Shown here one piece after another: positions 8,994 through 18,237 of a stretch of DNA of 64,000 nt (its first letter is position 1; the number at the start of each line of letters is the position of its first letter). The notes below the pieces were generated by a model. It worked only from the letters and a program-made list of their open reading frames with translations, had not been told where the DNA came from and ran no database searches. The position numbers and the translations under genes are program-made. The stretch comes from Alphaproteobacteria bacterium (GTDB lineage: Bacteria; Pseudomonadota; Alphaproteobacteria; Rhodobacterales; Rhodobacteraceae): NCBI GenBank assembly GCA_030427405.1, contig JAUHXK010000001.1, positions 186,001-250,000 on the forward strand, in the 5' to 3' direction.

Positions 8994-11390
8994 TTACCCG
9001 CGCAGGGTGCCGCCTGTCGCTTTGGTCACCTTGGCGATGATCTTTTCGGCCACCGCGTCGATGTCTTTTTCTTTCAGCGTCTGGTCGCTGGGCTGAAGGC
9101 GAACGGTTATGGCCAGGGATTTCTTGCCCTCGCCCAGGCTTCCGCCGATGAACTCGTCAAAGACGCGCACGTCCTCGATCAGCGCCTTGTCCGCACCCGC
9201 CGCCGCGTTGACCAGTGTCAGAGCTTCGACATTTGCGTCCACGACAAAGGCGAAATCGCGTTCAACCGCCTGCAGGTCGCGCAGTTCCAGCGCCGCGCGC
9301 GTCGCACCCGATTTCCGCGGCATCGGAACGGCGTCCGGCCAGATCGTAAAGGCCATAGCCGGACCTTTGATATCCATCGCCTGAAGAACCCGCGGATGCA
9401 GTTCGCCAAACACGCCAAGCACCTTTTTCGGACCCAGGCAGATTTTGCCATGCCGACCGGGATGCCACCAGGCATCGCCATCGCGCAGGACCTGCACCTT
9501 GGCTGGGGCGCCGATGGCCGCCAGCACGGCCTCGGCATCGGCCTTGGCGTCATACAGATCTACTGGCCGGGATGTTCCATGCACGTCCTTGGGGCCGGTC
9601 CGCCCCACGATCAAGCCAGTAATCTGCGTCTGCTGGTCGCCGGGCTCGCCGTCGTGGAACACCGGCCCGACCTCGAACAGCGCAAGGTCGTCATAGCCGC
9701 GCGCCTGATTGCGTGCGGCGGCCTGCAAAAGGCCGGGCAGCAGGTCAGGGCGCATATGGCTCATCTCGGACGAGATCGGGTTTTCCAGCTTCGTCGTATC
9801 GTCGCCCCCCCCGAACAGCGCGGCTGCGCGCTGGTCGATAAAGGTATAGCTTACGCATTCATTGTAGCCCAGCGCGGCGCAGGTACGGCGCGCCATGGAC
9901 TGGCGGCGCTGCGTGGGTGTCATTACGGGCTTGGGAATGCCTTCGGACACGCGGGGCAACGGCTTACCCTGAAGCTTGGTCAGCGACGCGATACGCGCGA
10001 CCTCTTCGACCAGATCGGCCTCGCCCATCACGTCGGGGCGCCAGCTGGGCACATGCGCCATCTCTCCGTCCAGCCGGAACCCCAAACGCGTCAGCGTCTG
10101 GCGCTGTTCGCTTTCGGGAATCTCCATGCCGACCAGCGATTGCACACGCGCCGCGTTCAGCTTGTAGGCGCGCGAATGATCCGGGGCCTTGCCCGCCTCG
10201 ACCACGTTCGAGACTTCGCCGCCGCAGATATCAAGGATCATCTGCGTTGCCTGCTCCAGCCCCTCGCGCGTGTATTCCGGGTCGACGCCCCGCTCAAAGC
10301 GATAGCGCGCATCCGAGTTGATCTTGAGCGCACGACCGGTCAGCGCGATCTGGACATGATCCCAGAACGCGCTTTCCAGAAAGACGTTCACCGTGTCGGC
10401 GGTACATCCTGTTTCTTCGCCGCCCATGATACCGGCGATGGATTCGGGGCCATTGTCATCCGAGATCACCATCATGCCGGGCTGCAGGGTGTATTCCTTC
10501 TCGTCCAGCGCCACCAGCTTTTCGCCGCCCTTGGCGCGGTGCACGCGCAGGTCGCCCTGCACCTTGTCGGCATCGAACACGTGCAGCGGCCGGTTCTGGT
10601 CGAACGTCATATAGTTGGTGATATCCACCAATGCCGAGATCGGGCGCAGCCCGATTGCCTTTAGCTGATCCTGCAACCATTGCGGGCTGGGGCCGTTCCT
10701 GACGCCCTTGATCAGACGTCCGGTGAAATGCGGGCAACCATCCAGCGTGTCGTCATCAATCGACACCTGGATCGGGCTTTTGTAGTCGCCGGGCACCGGG
10801 ACATAGTCGCGCTCCTTCAGGGTTCCGACACCGCGCGCAGCCAGGTCGCGGGCAATGCCTGCCACGCCCAGCGCATCCGGGCGGTTCGGGGTGATCGCAA
10901 TCTCGATCATCGGGTCGACCTTTGCCGGATCGTTCTCGGCCAGCCAGTCCACGAACCGGTCACCGACCTCGCCCGAGGGCAGTTCGATGATGCCGTCATG
11001 TTCGTCCGACAGCTCGAGCTCGCGCTCGGAGGCCATCATGCCAAAGCTCTCGACACCACGGATCTTGCCGACGCTGATCGTGATATCCAGACCGGGGATG
11101 TACATGCCCGGCTTGCAGACCACGACGGTGATGCCTTCGCGCGCGTTTGGCGCGCCGCAGATGATCTGCAGATCGCCCTCATCCGTCGCCACCGTGCAGA
11201 CGCGCAGCTTGTCGGCGTCGGGGTGTTTCTCGGCATGTTTCACATGGCCCAGCGTAAAGCCCGACAGCCGGTCCGCCGGATTTACGATTTCTTCGACCTC
11301 AAGGCCAAGGTCGGTCAGCGCCTCGGCGATCTCATCAACCGACGCATCCGTATCAAGGTGATCTTTCAGCCAGGACAGAGTGAATTTCAT
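8994..11390 (-). CDS. pheT: Phenylalanine--tRNA ligase beta subunit
   Basis: 798 residues, full bacterial length. Domains in order: N-terminal tRNA-binding OB fold (about 40-150, with HPDADKLRVC), the B3/B4 editing domain, the B5 domain (about 400-475), the catalytic-like core and a C-terminal FDX-ACB anticodon-binding domain (about 700-798, starting near DLQAVERDFAFVV). It forms the alpha2beta2 PheRS with PheS, charging tRNA-Phe. It is on the same strand as pheS but is separated from it by two genes and about 1.7 kb. Confidence 0.97.
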   Translation of the reverse strand: MKFTLSWLKDHLDTDASVDEIAEALTDLGLEVEEIVNPADRLSGFTLGHVKHAEKHPDADKLRVCTVATDEGDLQIICGAPNAREGITVVVCKPGMYIPGLDITISVGKIRGVESFGMMASERELELSDEHDGIIELPSGEVGDRFVDWLAENDPAKVDPMIEIAITPNRPDALGVAGIARDLAARGVGTLKERDYVPVPGDYKSPIQVSIDDDTLDGCPHFTGRLIKGVRNGPSPQWLQDQLKAIGLRPISALVDITNYMTFDQNRPLHVFDADKVQGDLRVHRAKGGEKLVALDEKEYTLQPGMMVISDDNGPESIAGIMGGEETGCTADTVNVFLESAFWDHVQIALTGRALKINSDARYRFERGVDPEYTREGLEQATQMILDICGGEVSNVVEAGKAPDHSRAYKLNAARVQSLVGMEIPESEQRQTLTRLGFRLDGEMAHVPSWRPDVMGEADLVEEVARIASLTKLQGKPLPRVSEGIPKPVMTPTQRRQSMARRTCAALGYNECVSYTFIDQRAAALFGGGDDTTKLENPISSEMSHMRPDLLPGLLQAAARNQARGYDDLALFEVGPVFHDGEPGDQQTQITGLIVGRTGPKDVHGTSRPVDLYDAKADAEAVLAAIGAPAKVQVLRDGDAWWHPGRHGKICLGPKKVLGVFGELHPRVLQAMDIKGPAMAFTIWPDAVPMPRKSGATRAALELRDLQAVERDFAFVVDANVEALTLVNAAAGADKALIEDVRVFDEFIGGSLGEGKKSLAITVRLQPSDQTLKEKDIDAVAEKIIAKVTKATGGTLRG

Positions 11391-11468
11391 TGCAGCAGGC
11401 CTTTTTGGGCAAACATCCGTTCGGCACAGGCAATGGCAAAGATTGCGCCAAGGTGCAAGCGCTGCGCG

Positions 11469-12263
11469 TCAGGGATAGGTGGGGGTGCGGCCCAAAAGCT
11501 CGTCCAGCTGCCGTCCGATCCATCCATGGGGGATGAAATGCCCGCCCGGATGGGTGTCCAGCGTGACCTGGCCATGCGCGCAATCGGCCCATTCCATGCG
11601 GCTGAGGGTCAGGAACGGCTCAACGCTCCAATCCCCGCCGGGGGTGCCAATGCCACAGCCATAGGCCGCACGCCACAACGCCACCGGATAGGTCGTGTCG
11701 CCATTCGCGCCATAGGGAAAGTCCATCACCGTATCGCTGAGGCCATGTACATGGCGCGCCTCACGCGGGGCCTCGGGGCAATCCTCGGTCTGGCGGATAC
11801 TGCCCGCAACGGCCAGCAAGGCGGCGACGTCATTGCCCGACTGGCACACATAGCGCCACGCCATCGCGCCGCCAAAGGAATAGCCCGAGACATAGATACG
11901 GTCCGGATCAACCGGATAGCGTTTGGCGACATCCTCCAGCACCCGGTCGGCAAAAGGCACGTCGCCAGTGTCCGAGGTCCAGAAATCCCAGCTTTTGCCC
12001 AGCCCGTTCGGGGCCACCAGTAACACGCCGCGCCGCCTGGTCGCCCCGGCAATGCGTTCATGGTTCACCACCACATCCCCCTGCCGCGCCCAGCCGTGGA
12101 AATGCAGCAATACGGGCAGAGGCGTTTCGCCATCCCACCCTTCAGGTTCCAGTACATGGTATGAGCGGTCGCCGAGGTCACAGGCCGTGTCGCCGTGGCA
12201 GGTGTCCAAGGCGGCGGCTTGGGTGGCCATCAGCATCAGAATACAAATCAGTCGGTAAATCAT
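11469..12263 (-). CDS. Secreted alpha/beta hydrolase, PHB-depolymerase/LpqC-like esterase
   Basis: 264 residues from the ATG at 12263. A signal peptide is visible (IYRLICILMLMATQAAA then LDTCHG). The hydrolase core has the oxyanion region LLHFHGWARQG, the nucleophile serine in GYSFGGAMA, an acid candidate in VHGLSDTVMDF and the histidine in HPGGHFIPHGW. This is the LpqC/PHB depolymerase (esterase_phb) type. It is likely periplasmic or exported and hydrolyses an ester of unknown nature. It sits inside the pheS-pheT interval, 78 bases before pheT, possibly sharing its transcript. Confidence 0.82.
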   Translation of the reverse strand: MIYRLICILMLMATQAAALDTCHGDTACDLGDRSYHVLEPEGWDGETPLPVLLHFHGWARQGDVVVNHERIAGATRRRGVLLVAPNGLGKSWDFWTSDTGDVPFADRVLEDVAKRYPVDPDRIYVSGYSFGGAMAWRYVCQSGNDVAALLAVAGSIRQTEDCPEAPREARHVHGLSDTVMDFPYGANGDTTYPVALWRAAYGCGIGTPGGDWSVEPFLTLSRMEWADCAHGQVTLDTHPGGHFIPHGWIGRQLDELLGRTPTYP

Positions 12264-12507
12264 CTGCCGAACCCTAGCGAGCCAGAGCAACGTGTCACGT
12301 CACAACCCCGTGGGGGCCTGTAACAAGCCGCGCCATCGCCAGACCGCGGGGTGGCGAACTTTGGGCTGTGTTGGGCACTTTATGGAGGCCAAATCCGAGT
12401 ACTGTTCGAGCGATGCGCTGATGGAGACAAATCGCCAGCCCGTCCGGGCGGTCTGGCGATAGCGCGGCGGCCTATCGGCCTTTGCTCCGCGCCCATTACT
12501 CATTCGC
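12264..12507. other. Non-coding spacer with a perfect inverted repeat
   Basis: I see no gene here. At 12431-12460 there is an inverted repeat with 8-bp perfect arms (atcgccag / ctggcgat). It lies 3' of the membrane protein on the minus strand and could be its terminator, although only ttgtctcc follows. Confidence 0.4.
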
Positions 12508-13086
12508 TCAAAGCAGGCCAGCGATGAATTGCACGACAAAGGCTACGCCAAACAGTATTAGCAACCAAATCAAACCATACGTAAGGCCAGAAAACCTCTG
12601 CACAGTAAAGAAATTAACTTCTCTACCAACGCTTTCAGAACATCTCACCGATGCAAAATTTGCTGCGCGTTGATTGAGATACACGCAATCTAAGGTGATC
12701 AATTCACCAGCCGCAATGTATGGCAGCTTGATCAAGCATTGGCCATTTTCAATGGCTTCATAGCTAACTTTTTGTCCCGGCTTGATCGAGATATTCCGAG
12801 GGAAGTGACTCAAAACCAAGCTTACTTCCGTAGCAGGTTTCCTACCTTTATTTTGAACGAAAAACTGTTCGTTATAAATCTCTAAGAATTGGCTTTCTTC
12901 AGGAGGCCCATCTTGATTCTGAGATAGGTTCAAGTTGTGCAGACTAGAGTGAGCACGACCAAATGCCAATATCGGCCTTAGACGAAAGGCATAAAAGATA
13001 AGCGCGGCAATCAACGTGAACGCCAAGGCAACGAACTGTTCGCCCAATGACGTCAATAACTCCCAAAGCGCGCTTACCAACTCCAT
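12508..13086 (-). CDS. Hypothetical protein with N- and C-terminal membrane helices
   Basis: 192 residues, no family recognised. An N-terminal hydrophobic helix (QFVALAFTLIAALIFYAF) and a C-terminal one (YGLIWLLILFGVAFVVQFIA) bracket a soluble middle of about 120 residues with many short beta-type segments. Both ends are thus anchored in the membrane. Its ATG directly follows the pheS stop codon with no gap, so translation is probably coupled to pheS. The DNA is clearly more AT-rich than pheS and the hydrolase on either side, which suggests recent acquisition. No role in aminoacylation is implied. Confidence 0.7.
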   Translation of the reverse strand: MELVSALWELLTSLGEQFVALAFTLIAALIFYAFRLRPILAFGRAHSSLHNLNLSQNQDGPPEESQFLEIYNEQFFVQNKGRKPATEVSLVLSHFPRNISIKPGQKVSYEAIENGQCLIKLPYIAAGELITLDCVYLNQRAANFASVRCSESVGREVNFFTVQRFSGLTYGLIWLLILFGVAFVVQFIAGLL

Positions 13087-14160
13087 CTACCTACTCAAAC
13101 CACCATGCAGGTTAGGCATATCCAGAGCCGCAAACCCATAGTGCCGCAACCAACGCAAGTCTGAATCAAAGAACGCCCGCAAATCCGGGATGCCATATTT
13201 CAGCATCGCCAGACGGTCGATGCCGATGCCGAAGGCAAAGCCCTGATAGACCTCGGGATCAATCCCACCGGCAGCGATCACCTTGGGGTGGACCATGCCC
13301 GAGCCGAGGATCTCCATCCAGTCGTCGCCCTCGCCGATCTTCAGCTGACCGTTATCCCAGGAACAGCGGATATCGACCTCGGCCGACGGCTCGGTGAAGG
13401 GGAAGTGCGAGGCGCGGAAGCGCAGTTCGACGTCGTCGACCTCGAAGAACGCCTTCACGAACTCTTCCAGAACCCATTTCAGGTTCGCCATCGAGATGTC
13501 TTTGTCGATCGCCAGCCCTTCGACCTGATGGAACATCGGCGTGTGGGTCTGGTCATAGTCGGCGCGGTAGACGCCACCCGGACAGATCACGCGGATTGGC
13601 GCGCCCTGCTTCTCCATCGAGCGGATCTGCACCGGCGAGGTATGGGTGCGCAGCACATGCGGCGGGCGGTTATCGCCCTCGGCGCGGTGCATGTAAAACG
13701 TGTCCATCTCGGCCCGTGCGGGGTGGTGGCCGGGGATGTTCAGGGCGTCGAAATTGTACCAGTCGTCTTCAATCCGCGGCCCTTCGGCCACCGAAAACCC
13801 AAGCTCGGCAAAGATTGCCGTCAGCTCTTCGGTTGCCTGGCTGATCGGATGAACCGAGCCCTGGCCGCGCGGGCGCGTGGGCAGGGTGACGTCCAGCCAT
13901 TCGGTGCGCAGACGTTCATCCAGCGCGGCATCGGCAAGGGCCGCTTTCTTGGCGGACAGGGCCGAGTTGATCTCGTCCTTCAGCGCATTCAGCGCGGGAC
14001 CGGCGACCTGGCGTTCCTCGGGCGTCATCTTGCCCAGCTCGCGCATCTTCAGCGCGACCTCGCCCTTTTTGCCCACGGCTGCCACGCGGATGGCTTCGAG
14101 CGTGTTTTCGTCACCTGCATCGGCGATCTGACCGAGATATTTTGCCTTGAGATCGTCCAT
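13087..14160 (-). CDS. pheS: Phenylalanine--tRNA ligase alpha subunit
   Basis: 357 residues, normal length. An N-terminal coiled-coil arm (about 1-95) precedes the class II catalytic core. Motif 2 is visible in [18 protein letters not shown] and motif 3 in [17 protein letters not shown]. The end [11 protein letters not shown] is the usual alphaproteobacterial C-terminus, so the gene is not truncated by its neighbour. It works with PheT, encoded 1.7 kb downstream. Confidence 0.97.
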   Translation of the reverse strand: MDDLKAKYLGQIADAGDENTLEAIRVAAVGKKGEVALKMRELGKMTPEERQVAGPALNALKDEINSALSAKKAALADAALDERLRTEWLDVTLPTRPRGQGSVHPISQATEELTAIFAELGFSVAEGPRIEDDWYNFDALNIPGHHPARAEMDTFYMHRAEGDNRPPHVLRTHTSPVQIRSMEKQGAPIRVICPGGVYRADYDQTHTPMFHQVEGLAIDKDISMANLKWVLEEFVKAFFEVDDVELRFRASHFPFTEPSAEVDIRCSWDNGQLKIGEGDDWMEILGSGMVHPKVIAAGGIDPEVYQGFAFGIGIDRLAMLKYGIPDLRAFFDSDLRWLRHYGFAALDMPNLHGGLSR

Positions 14161-14233
14161 GACGTTTCCTGAACCTGGCCCCTGAATGCTGTTGGGGACC
14201 TGCTATCACAGCGACACGCGAAAGCAAGAGGGG

Positions 14234-16015
14234 CTAGACCATCGGTTCAAGGACATATTCGCCCGGCGCGGCACAAACAGGGGCAAAGGCGCGGCAACCG
14301 GGCGCAGAAGGCGCGGGGTGCAGGCGTCCCGCGTGCCGCCGCAACCAGTCCGACCAGTCCGCCCACCATGTGCCGGGCCGCCGCTGCGCGTTGCGCAACC
14401 ATAGGTCGGGGTCCTGAGGGTGGCTGTCATTCACGAAATATTCGCTGTTGGCCAGGTTGGGCGGCCGCAGGATGCTTTGCACATGGCCGCTGGTCGACAG
14501 CACGAACCGGTTGTCGCCGCCAAAGGCATGCACCGCCCGGTAGATACCGCGCCAGGGCATCAGGTAGTCTTCAAGCCCACCGACGAAATAGGTCGGAACC
14601 GATACCTTGCCATAGTCGACAGGTGCCCCGAACAGAACCTGCCGCCCGGGATGTCGAAAGACATCATACAGGAAAATATCGATGAAATCCGAATGCAGCT
14701 GCGCCGGGACGCGGGTAGGGTCGTTGTCCCAGTACAGCACGTCCAGAGGCGGCGGCTGCCGCCCCAGAATGTTGTTGTTCACCCAGTAGCTCCAGACCAG
14801 GTCCTCGGGCCGGAGCCAGACAAACAGATGCGACAGGTCCAGCCCGTCCATCGTGCCTTCTTCGCGCGAAATACGCCGCGCCAGTTCCAGGTTTTCGCGG
14901 GTGGTAAAGGCTTCGAGAACCGAACCGTTGCCGGGATAAAGCGCCGTCACAAGCAATGAATGGCTGGCGATCTGCGGGTCGCGGGTTTCTGCCAGATACC
15001 CCAGCAGAGACACGGCCGTCAGCCCACCGGCGCAGGCCGAAATCAGGTTGACCTTGTCCGCGCCGGTCGTGGCGCGGATCGCATGGATCGCCTGAAGGGT
15101 CGCGGCCAGATAGACCTCCATCCCCCAATCCGCGCTTTCCGGGCCGGGGTTCTTCCAGCTTAGGGTAAAGACCTGAAATCCCTGCCCGACCAGGTAACCC
15201 AACAAGCTGTTCTGCGGTTTCAGGTCGAACGCATAGTATTTGTTGATCTGTGGCGGGATCAGCAGAACCGGGCGGGCATGGACCTGATCCGTCTGGGGCG
15301 CGTATTGGATCAGCTCCAACTGCTCAATCCGCAGGATCACCGCCCCCTCGGTCACAGCCAGCGTTTCACCCAAAGTGTAGGCGCCGGGTTTGATCTGCCG
15401 GGGCATTCCACGGTTATACTGCAGATCAAGGGCAAAATTCTTGATGCCCTGAACCGCGGACCGCCCGGCGCTGCTTTCGGCGCGCTTGATCGCCGACGGA
15501 TGCAGCGGCAGGTTGGTCGGGGACAAGGCCGCCTTCATCTGCATCACGAAAAACTCGATCCGCTGACGGTCCTGATCGTCCATCTCCTGTGCGTTCAGCC
15601 AGTTCTGAACATGCGTGTTCCACGCAAGGTAAAGCTGCATCAGCCCGCGCAGCACCGGGCTTTGCCGCCACAAAGGGTCTCGGAACCGGCGGTCGCGGGG
15701 GCTTGGCTGCAGATCGACGGAGTCGGGCTGTTGCAAAATTTCGGTCGCCTGCGCGGCAAAGGCGGAAAAATGACGCGCAAGAAGGTCTGGGTTGTCCAGG
15801 GCCAGCGACATGATATGGGCCAGTGTTTCCGCGATCCCCTTGCCCTGCGCCGCCGTATCATTGGGCGCATCTGGGGCGGGTTCGGACAACAGATCGGAGG
15901 CGATCCGCATCAGGCGTTCGGCCTTTTCTAGCGGCGCGTGCCCGCTGGTGACTAGGTCTTCCAGAAGGTCTGAAAGGTCTCGGTCCTGCGGATTTTTTCC
16001 GGCGTTCCGCCCCAT
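14234..16015 (-). CDS. Poly(3-hydroxyalkanoate) synthase-like protein
   Basis: About 593 residues (ATG at 16015; a GTG one codon upstream is equally possible; AGGGGGG precedes both). The C-terminal two thirds are a PhaC alpha/beta hydrolase. The catalytic cysteine lies in SACAGGLTAVS, the aspartate in GGLEDYLMPW and the histidine in STSGHVQSI. The box around the cysteine is closer to class II synthases than to the class I form. PHA synthases polymerise hydroxyacyl-CoA on storage granules. The first 100 residues are divergent. Last gene of a tight five-gene unit with four unfamiliar small proteins. Polymerase activity is inferred from the intact triad. Confidence 0.85.
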   Translation of the reverse strand: MGRNAGKNPQDRDLSDLLEDLVTSGHAPLEKAERLMRIASDLLSEPAPDAPNDTAAQGKGIAETLAHIMSLALDNPDLLARHFSAFAAQATEILQQPDSVDLQPSPRDRRFRDPLWRQSPVLRGLMQLYLAWNTHVQNWLNAQEMDDQDRQRIEFFVMQMKAALSPTNLPLHPSAIKRAESSAGRSAVQGIKNFALDLQYNRGMPRQIKPGAYTLGETLAVTEGAVILRIEQLELIQYAPQTDQVHARPVLLIPPQINKYYAFDLKPQNSLLGYLVGQGFQVFTLSWKNPGPESADWGMEVYLAATLQAIHAIRATTGADKVNLISACAGGLTAVSLLGYLAETRDPQIASHSLLVTALYPGNGSVLEAFTTRENLELARRISREEGTMDGLDLSHLFVWLRPEDLVWSYWVNNNILGRQPPPLDVLYWDNDPTRVPAQLHSDFIDIFLYDVFRHPGRQVLFGAPVDYGKVSVPTYFVGGLEDYLMPWRGIYRAVHAFGGDNRFVLSTSGHVQSILRPPNLANSEYFVNDSHPQDPDLWLRNAQRRPGTWWADWSDWLRRHAGRLHPAPSAPGCRAFAPVCAAPGEYVLEPMV

Positions 16016-16030
16016 CACATAACCCCCCTG

Positions 16031-16492
16031 TTAGGAGGGCAGTTTTCGCAGGACGAAATCCATGACCCGATAATCCAGTTCGGGAAAGATCACCGAACCG
16101 GGATGATCCTTGCCTTCGGGGGTCTTTTTGCCAACCGTCCCGAGAATACGGACCACCACCTCGTCGGTGCCGTCGTCAAAAGACAACCGTTCGGGGTCGA
16201 CACCAAGCTTGGTGTCACCGAAATCGCCTGTCACGGCAAGGGTGACCGTGCCCTTCATCGTGCCGGGATTGTTGATGGCAAAAGCCGCGTTGACGATCTC
16301 GCCGGACTTGCCCGCCAGCAGCAGCGGCGGGCGCGCGGTGTCCTGTGTCGCGGCGTCCTGCGGGGCCCCTTCGGTCACGGCAGAGGTAAAGGCACGCACA
16401 TATTCGCGGCCCAGGTTCAATAAGTCGGCCGAATATTTCAGGTTGACCGATGTGGCGCTTCGGATGGTTTCGCTCAGCTTTCTGTCAGCCAT
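16031..16492 (-). CDS. Unrecognised small protein, PHA-synthase cassette (gene 4)
   Basis: 153 residues from the ATG at 16492 (MADRKLSETI). Its first 8 bases overlap the preceding gene, so translation is probably coupled. Residues about 12-40 form an amphipathic helix containing LNLGREYVRAFTSAV. The rest looks like a beta-sandwich: NAAFAINNPGTMKGTVTLAV, then LSFDDGTDEVVVRILGTVG. The helix resembles the N-terminal helix of the next protein (LGLGRELVKALL). No signal peptide or catalytic motif is visible. Its place right before the synthase suggests a granule-associated or targeting role, which is inference only. Confidence 0.7.
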   Translation of the reverse strand: MADRKLSETIRSATSVNLKYSADLLNLGREYVRAFTSAVTEGAPQDAATQDTARPPLLLAGKSGEIVNAAFAINNPGTMKGTVTLAVTGDFGDTKLGVDPERLSFDDGTDEVVVRILGTVGKKTPEGKDHPGSVIFPELDYRVMDFVLRKLPS

Positions 16493-17156
16493 TGCTGCCT
16501 CCGGCGCGGGCCATTTCCGAGGGGCACGGGCGCATGACGTGGAAATGGTCATACCAATGCAGCTCGTAATCCGGCACGTCGTCCACGCTTACGCAGTGAC
16601 AGCAGGGGCGCGTCGCCTTGTCATCGCGGCAGATCACCCAGCGCAGGTAATGATCGGCACAGCCCCGCACCCAGATCAGCAGGTCCAGGTCGTCGCAATC
16701 GCAACAGCTTGTTCTTTTGTCCGGGTCCCTGTCCTTGGTCGGAACGGTGGCTCGGACCGAAACCGTGCGCCGTTCCTTGGGACCAAGCACAAATGACCGG
16801 TCCTTGGCATCCACCTGCACGACACCCGCATCCTGCCCTGCAGCCTTGACCTCATAGCTGTGGGGACGGAAATCCTCGTTCACGATGTCGATGCACACTT
16901 CACCCTGTGCGCCGGGAGCAAGCCTGCATGTCACTTCTCCGACGGCCCGCGGCATCCAGCACGGGTCGGGGATGTCACAACAAGACGCGCCCCGCGGCAG
17001 GCTCATGCCGCGTGCACCATCCGCCAGGATGCCGCCCCCTGCCAGCAGCGCCTTTACAAGTTCGCGGCCCAGGCCCAGCTGCGCGGCGATAAGGTCCCCG
17101 AGGGCGGAATCAACACCGCTCATATCCATGTCAGGTCTGCATTTTGAGGTCATCAT
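16485..17156 (-). CDS. Unrecognised cysteine-rich protein, PHA-synthase cassette (gene 3)
   Basis: 223 residues with about 15 cysteines, many in pairs or clusters: SCCDIPDPC, SCCDCDDLD, RPCCHC. The N-terminal helix has DLIAAQLGLGRELVKALL, sharing the LGRE-(aromatic/L)-V motif with the downstream protein. The middle resembles an Ig-like strand set (GEVCIDIVNEDFRPHSYEVK, then FVLGPKERRTVSVRATVP). The start overlaps the upstream stop as ATGA. No signal peptide, so the cysteines probably bind metal or stay reduced in the cytoplasm. No family recognised. Confidence 0.7.
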   Translation of the reverse strand: MMTSKCRPDMDMSGVDSALGDLIAAQLGLGRELVKALLAGGGILADGARGMSLPRGASCCDIPDPCWMPRAVGEVTCRLAPGAQGEVCIDIVNEDFRPHSYEVKAAGQDAGVVQVDAKDRSFVLGPKERRTVSVRATVPTKDRDPDKRTSCCDCDDLDLLIWVRGCADHYLRWVICRDDKATRPCCHCVSVDDVPDYELHWYDHFHVMRPCPSEMARAGGSNG

Positions 17157-17869
17157 ACGGCTCCGTTTGTGACGGACAGTGAAATGGGAAGGTCGAAATA
17201 TTCCGTGCTGGCAATCCCGTGAAACCGGCGCCCTGCCCCGATCTCTGCGGGGATGGACAGCCTGAAATCCGCAGAAAAGGTTGTTGCGGGCCCATGTGTT
17301 CCAAACCCGCGCGCGATCGCCAGCTTGAGTATCCCCGTATGCGCTTGCCGCAGCCTGCCATGAAACGCCGAGACAAAGGCATCCATCGTGTCGCGCGGCT
17401 TGGCATAGCTGGCGGCAAAGGCGGACTCGATCCCGTCATCGTCAAACAGGGCAACCGCAATCGCCCGCGGCAGGGCGACGTCGGTATTACCGTTATTGGC
17501 AAAGGCCAGTGTCACGACGGGCCGTGCGCCGGGTGGGCCGGAAAAATCAAGCGCACCGGTCAGCACGTCCAGGCTGGTATTGACCAACACGCGCGCTGTA
17601 AAAGAATGGCTGGCCTTGCCGGCCGAAATCTTTCCCTTGTAATTCCCCGGCGGGGTCTGCGGCGCCAGACGCAGGTTCATCCCTGCCGCGCGCCGCCCTG
17701 CGCGACGCACCCGCAGCGCCTGCCGCCCCGGTGACAGCAACTTGGCCACCGGCCCCGTGATCGTCGCGGGCTGGGCCAGTTCGGGCACCTGCCCGACCGC
17801 CACCAGACGCCTGGGCGGACCGATGAATTCGAACATGTGGTCGGCGGTTTTTCCGGTGCTCTTTGCCAT
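17153..17869 (-). CDS. Unrecognised beta-rich protein, PHA-synthase cassette (gene 2)
   Basis: 238 residues from the ATG at 17869 (MAKSTGKTADH). The longer open frame to 17992 overlaps the upstream gene and was rejected. Segments such as RLAPQTPPGNYKGKISAG and PVVTLAFANNGNTDVALPRA resemble Ig-like or carbohydrate-module beta strands. The C-terminal half has FSADFRLSIPAEIGAGRRFHG, also beta-type. No signal peptide and no catalytic signature. The stop overlaps the next start as ATGA, which ties it to the synthase operon. Function unknown; a structural or coat role is only a guess. Confidence 0.68.
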   Translation of the reverse strand: MAKSTGKTADHMFEFIGPPRRLVAVGQVPELAQPATITGPVAKLLSPGRQALRVRRAGRRAAGMNLRLAPQTPPGNYKGKISAGKASHSFTARVLVNTSLDVLTGALDFSGPPGARPVVTLAFANNGNTDVALPRAIAVALFDDDGIESAFAASYAKPRDTMDAFVSAFHGRLRQAHTGILKLAIARGFGTHGPATTFSADFRLSIPAEIGAGRRFHGIASTEYFDLPISLSVTNGAV

Positions 17870-17877
17870 GGCCACAC

Positions 17878-18237
17878 CTATCCAACCGGCACCGGTTTCG
17901 GTGGTTTCTGAGGCTTCTGCGGCTTGGGCTCGCACGGGTAGGGCACATAAGGTTCCGTGATGAACTGCCCCTGCCCGCAGAACGAAACACAAGCCACTTC
18001 GCGCCCCAGAAGGTTGAACCCGATCTTGTAGTTCACTGGCAGATGGCCACGTATCGACGGGATTTCCTTCAGCCGCAGCGACAGGTCGATCGGGCGTATC
18101 TCGATGGGCGCCAACTCTTTCACGCTGACCGAGAAATCCGTCGGTATGTCAATGCTATAGCTTGTCGGAATGTCGATATCGAGACCGCCATCCAGATCAA
18201 CACCAAATGTAAACTTCGAGGGAATCTTGACGCTCAT
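17878..18237 (-). CDS. Unrecognised small protein with proline-rich tail, PHA-synthase cassette (gene 1)
   Basis: 119 residues from the ATG at 18237 (MSVKIPSKFT). The first half is a repetitive beta pattern (GLDIDIPTSYSIDIPTDFSV), alternating hydrophobic and polar residues. The tail is proline/lysine-rich (KPQKPQKPPKPVPVG). First gene of the five-gene unit, 8 bases before gene 2. It is divergent from the acyl-CoA synthetase. No family recognised; confidence that it is a gene rests on position, spacing and codon pattern. Confidence 0.62.
   Translation of the reverse strand: MSVKIPSKFTFGVDLDGGLDIDIPTSYSIDIPTDFSVSVKELAPIEIRPIDLSLRLKEIPSIRGHLPVNYKIGFNLLGREVACVSFCGQGQFITEPYVPYPCEPKPQKPQKPPKPVPVG

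Noticed and set aside
12300..12539. A 79-codon minus-strand frame between the membrane protein and the hydrolase
   Set aside because: It overlaps the membrane gene end, has no good start and looks non-coding.
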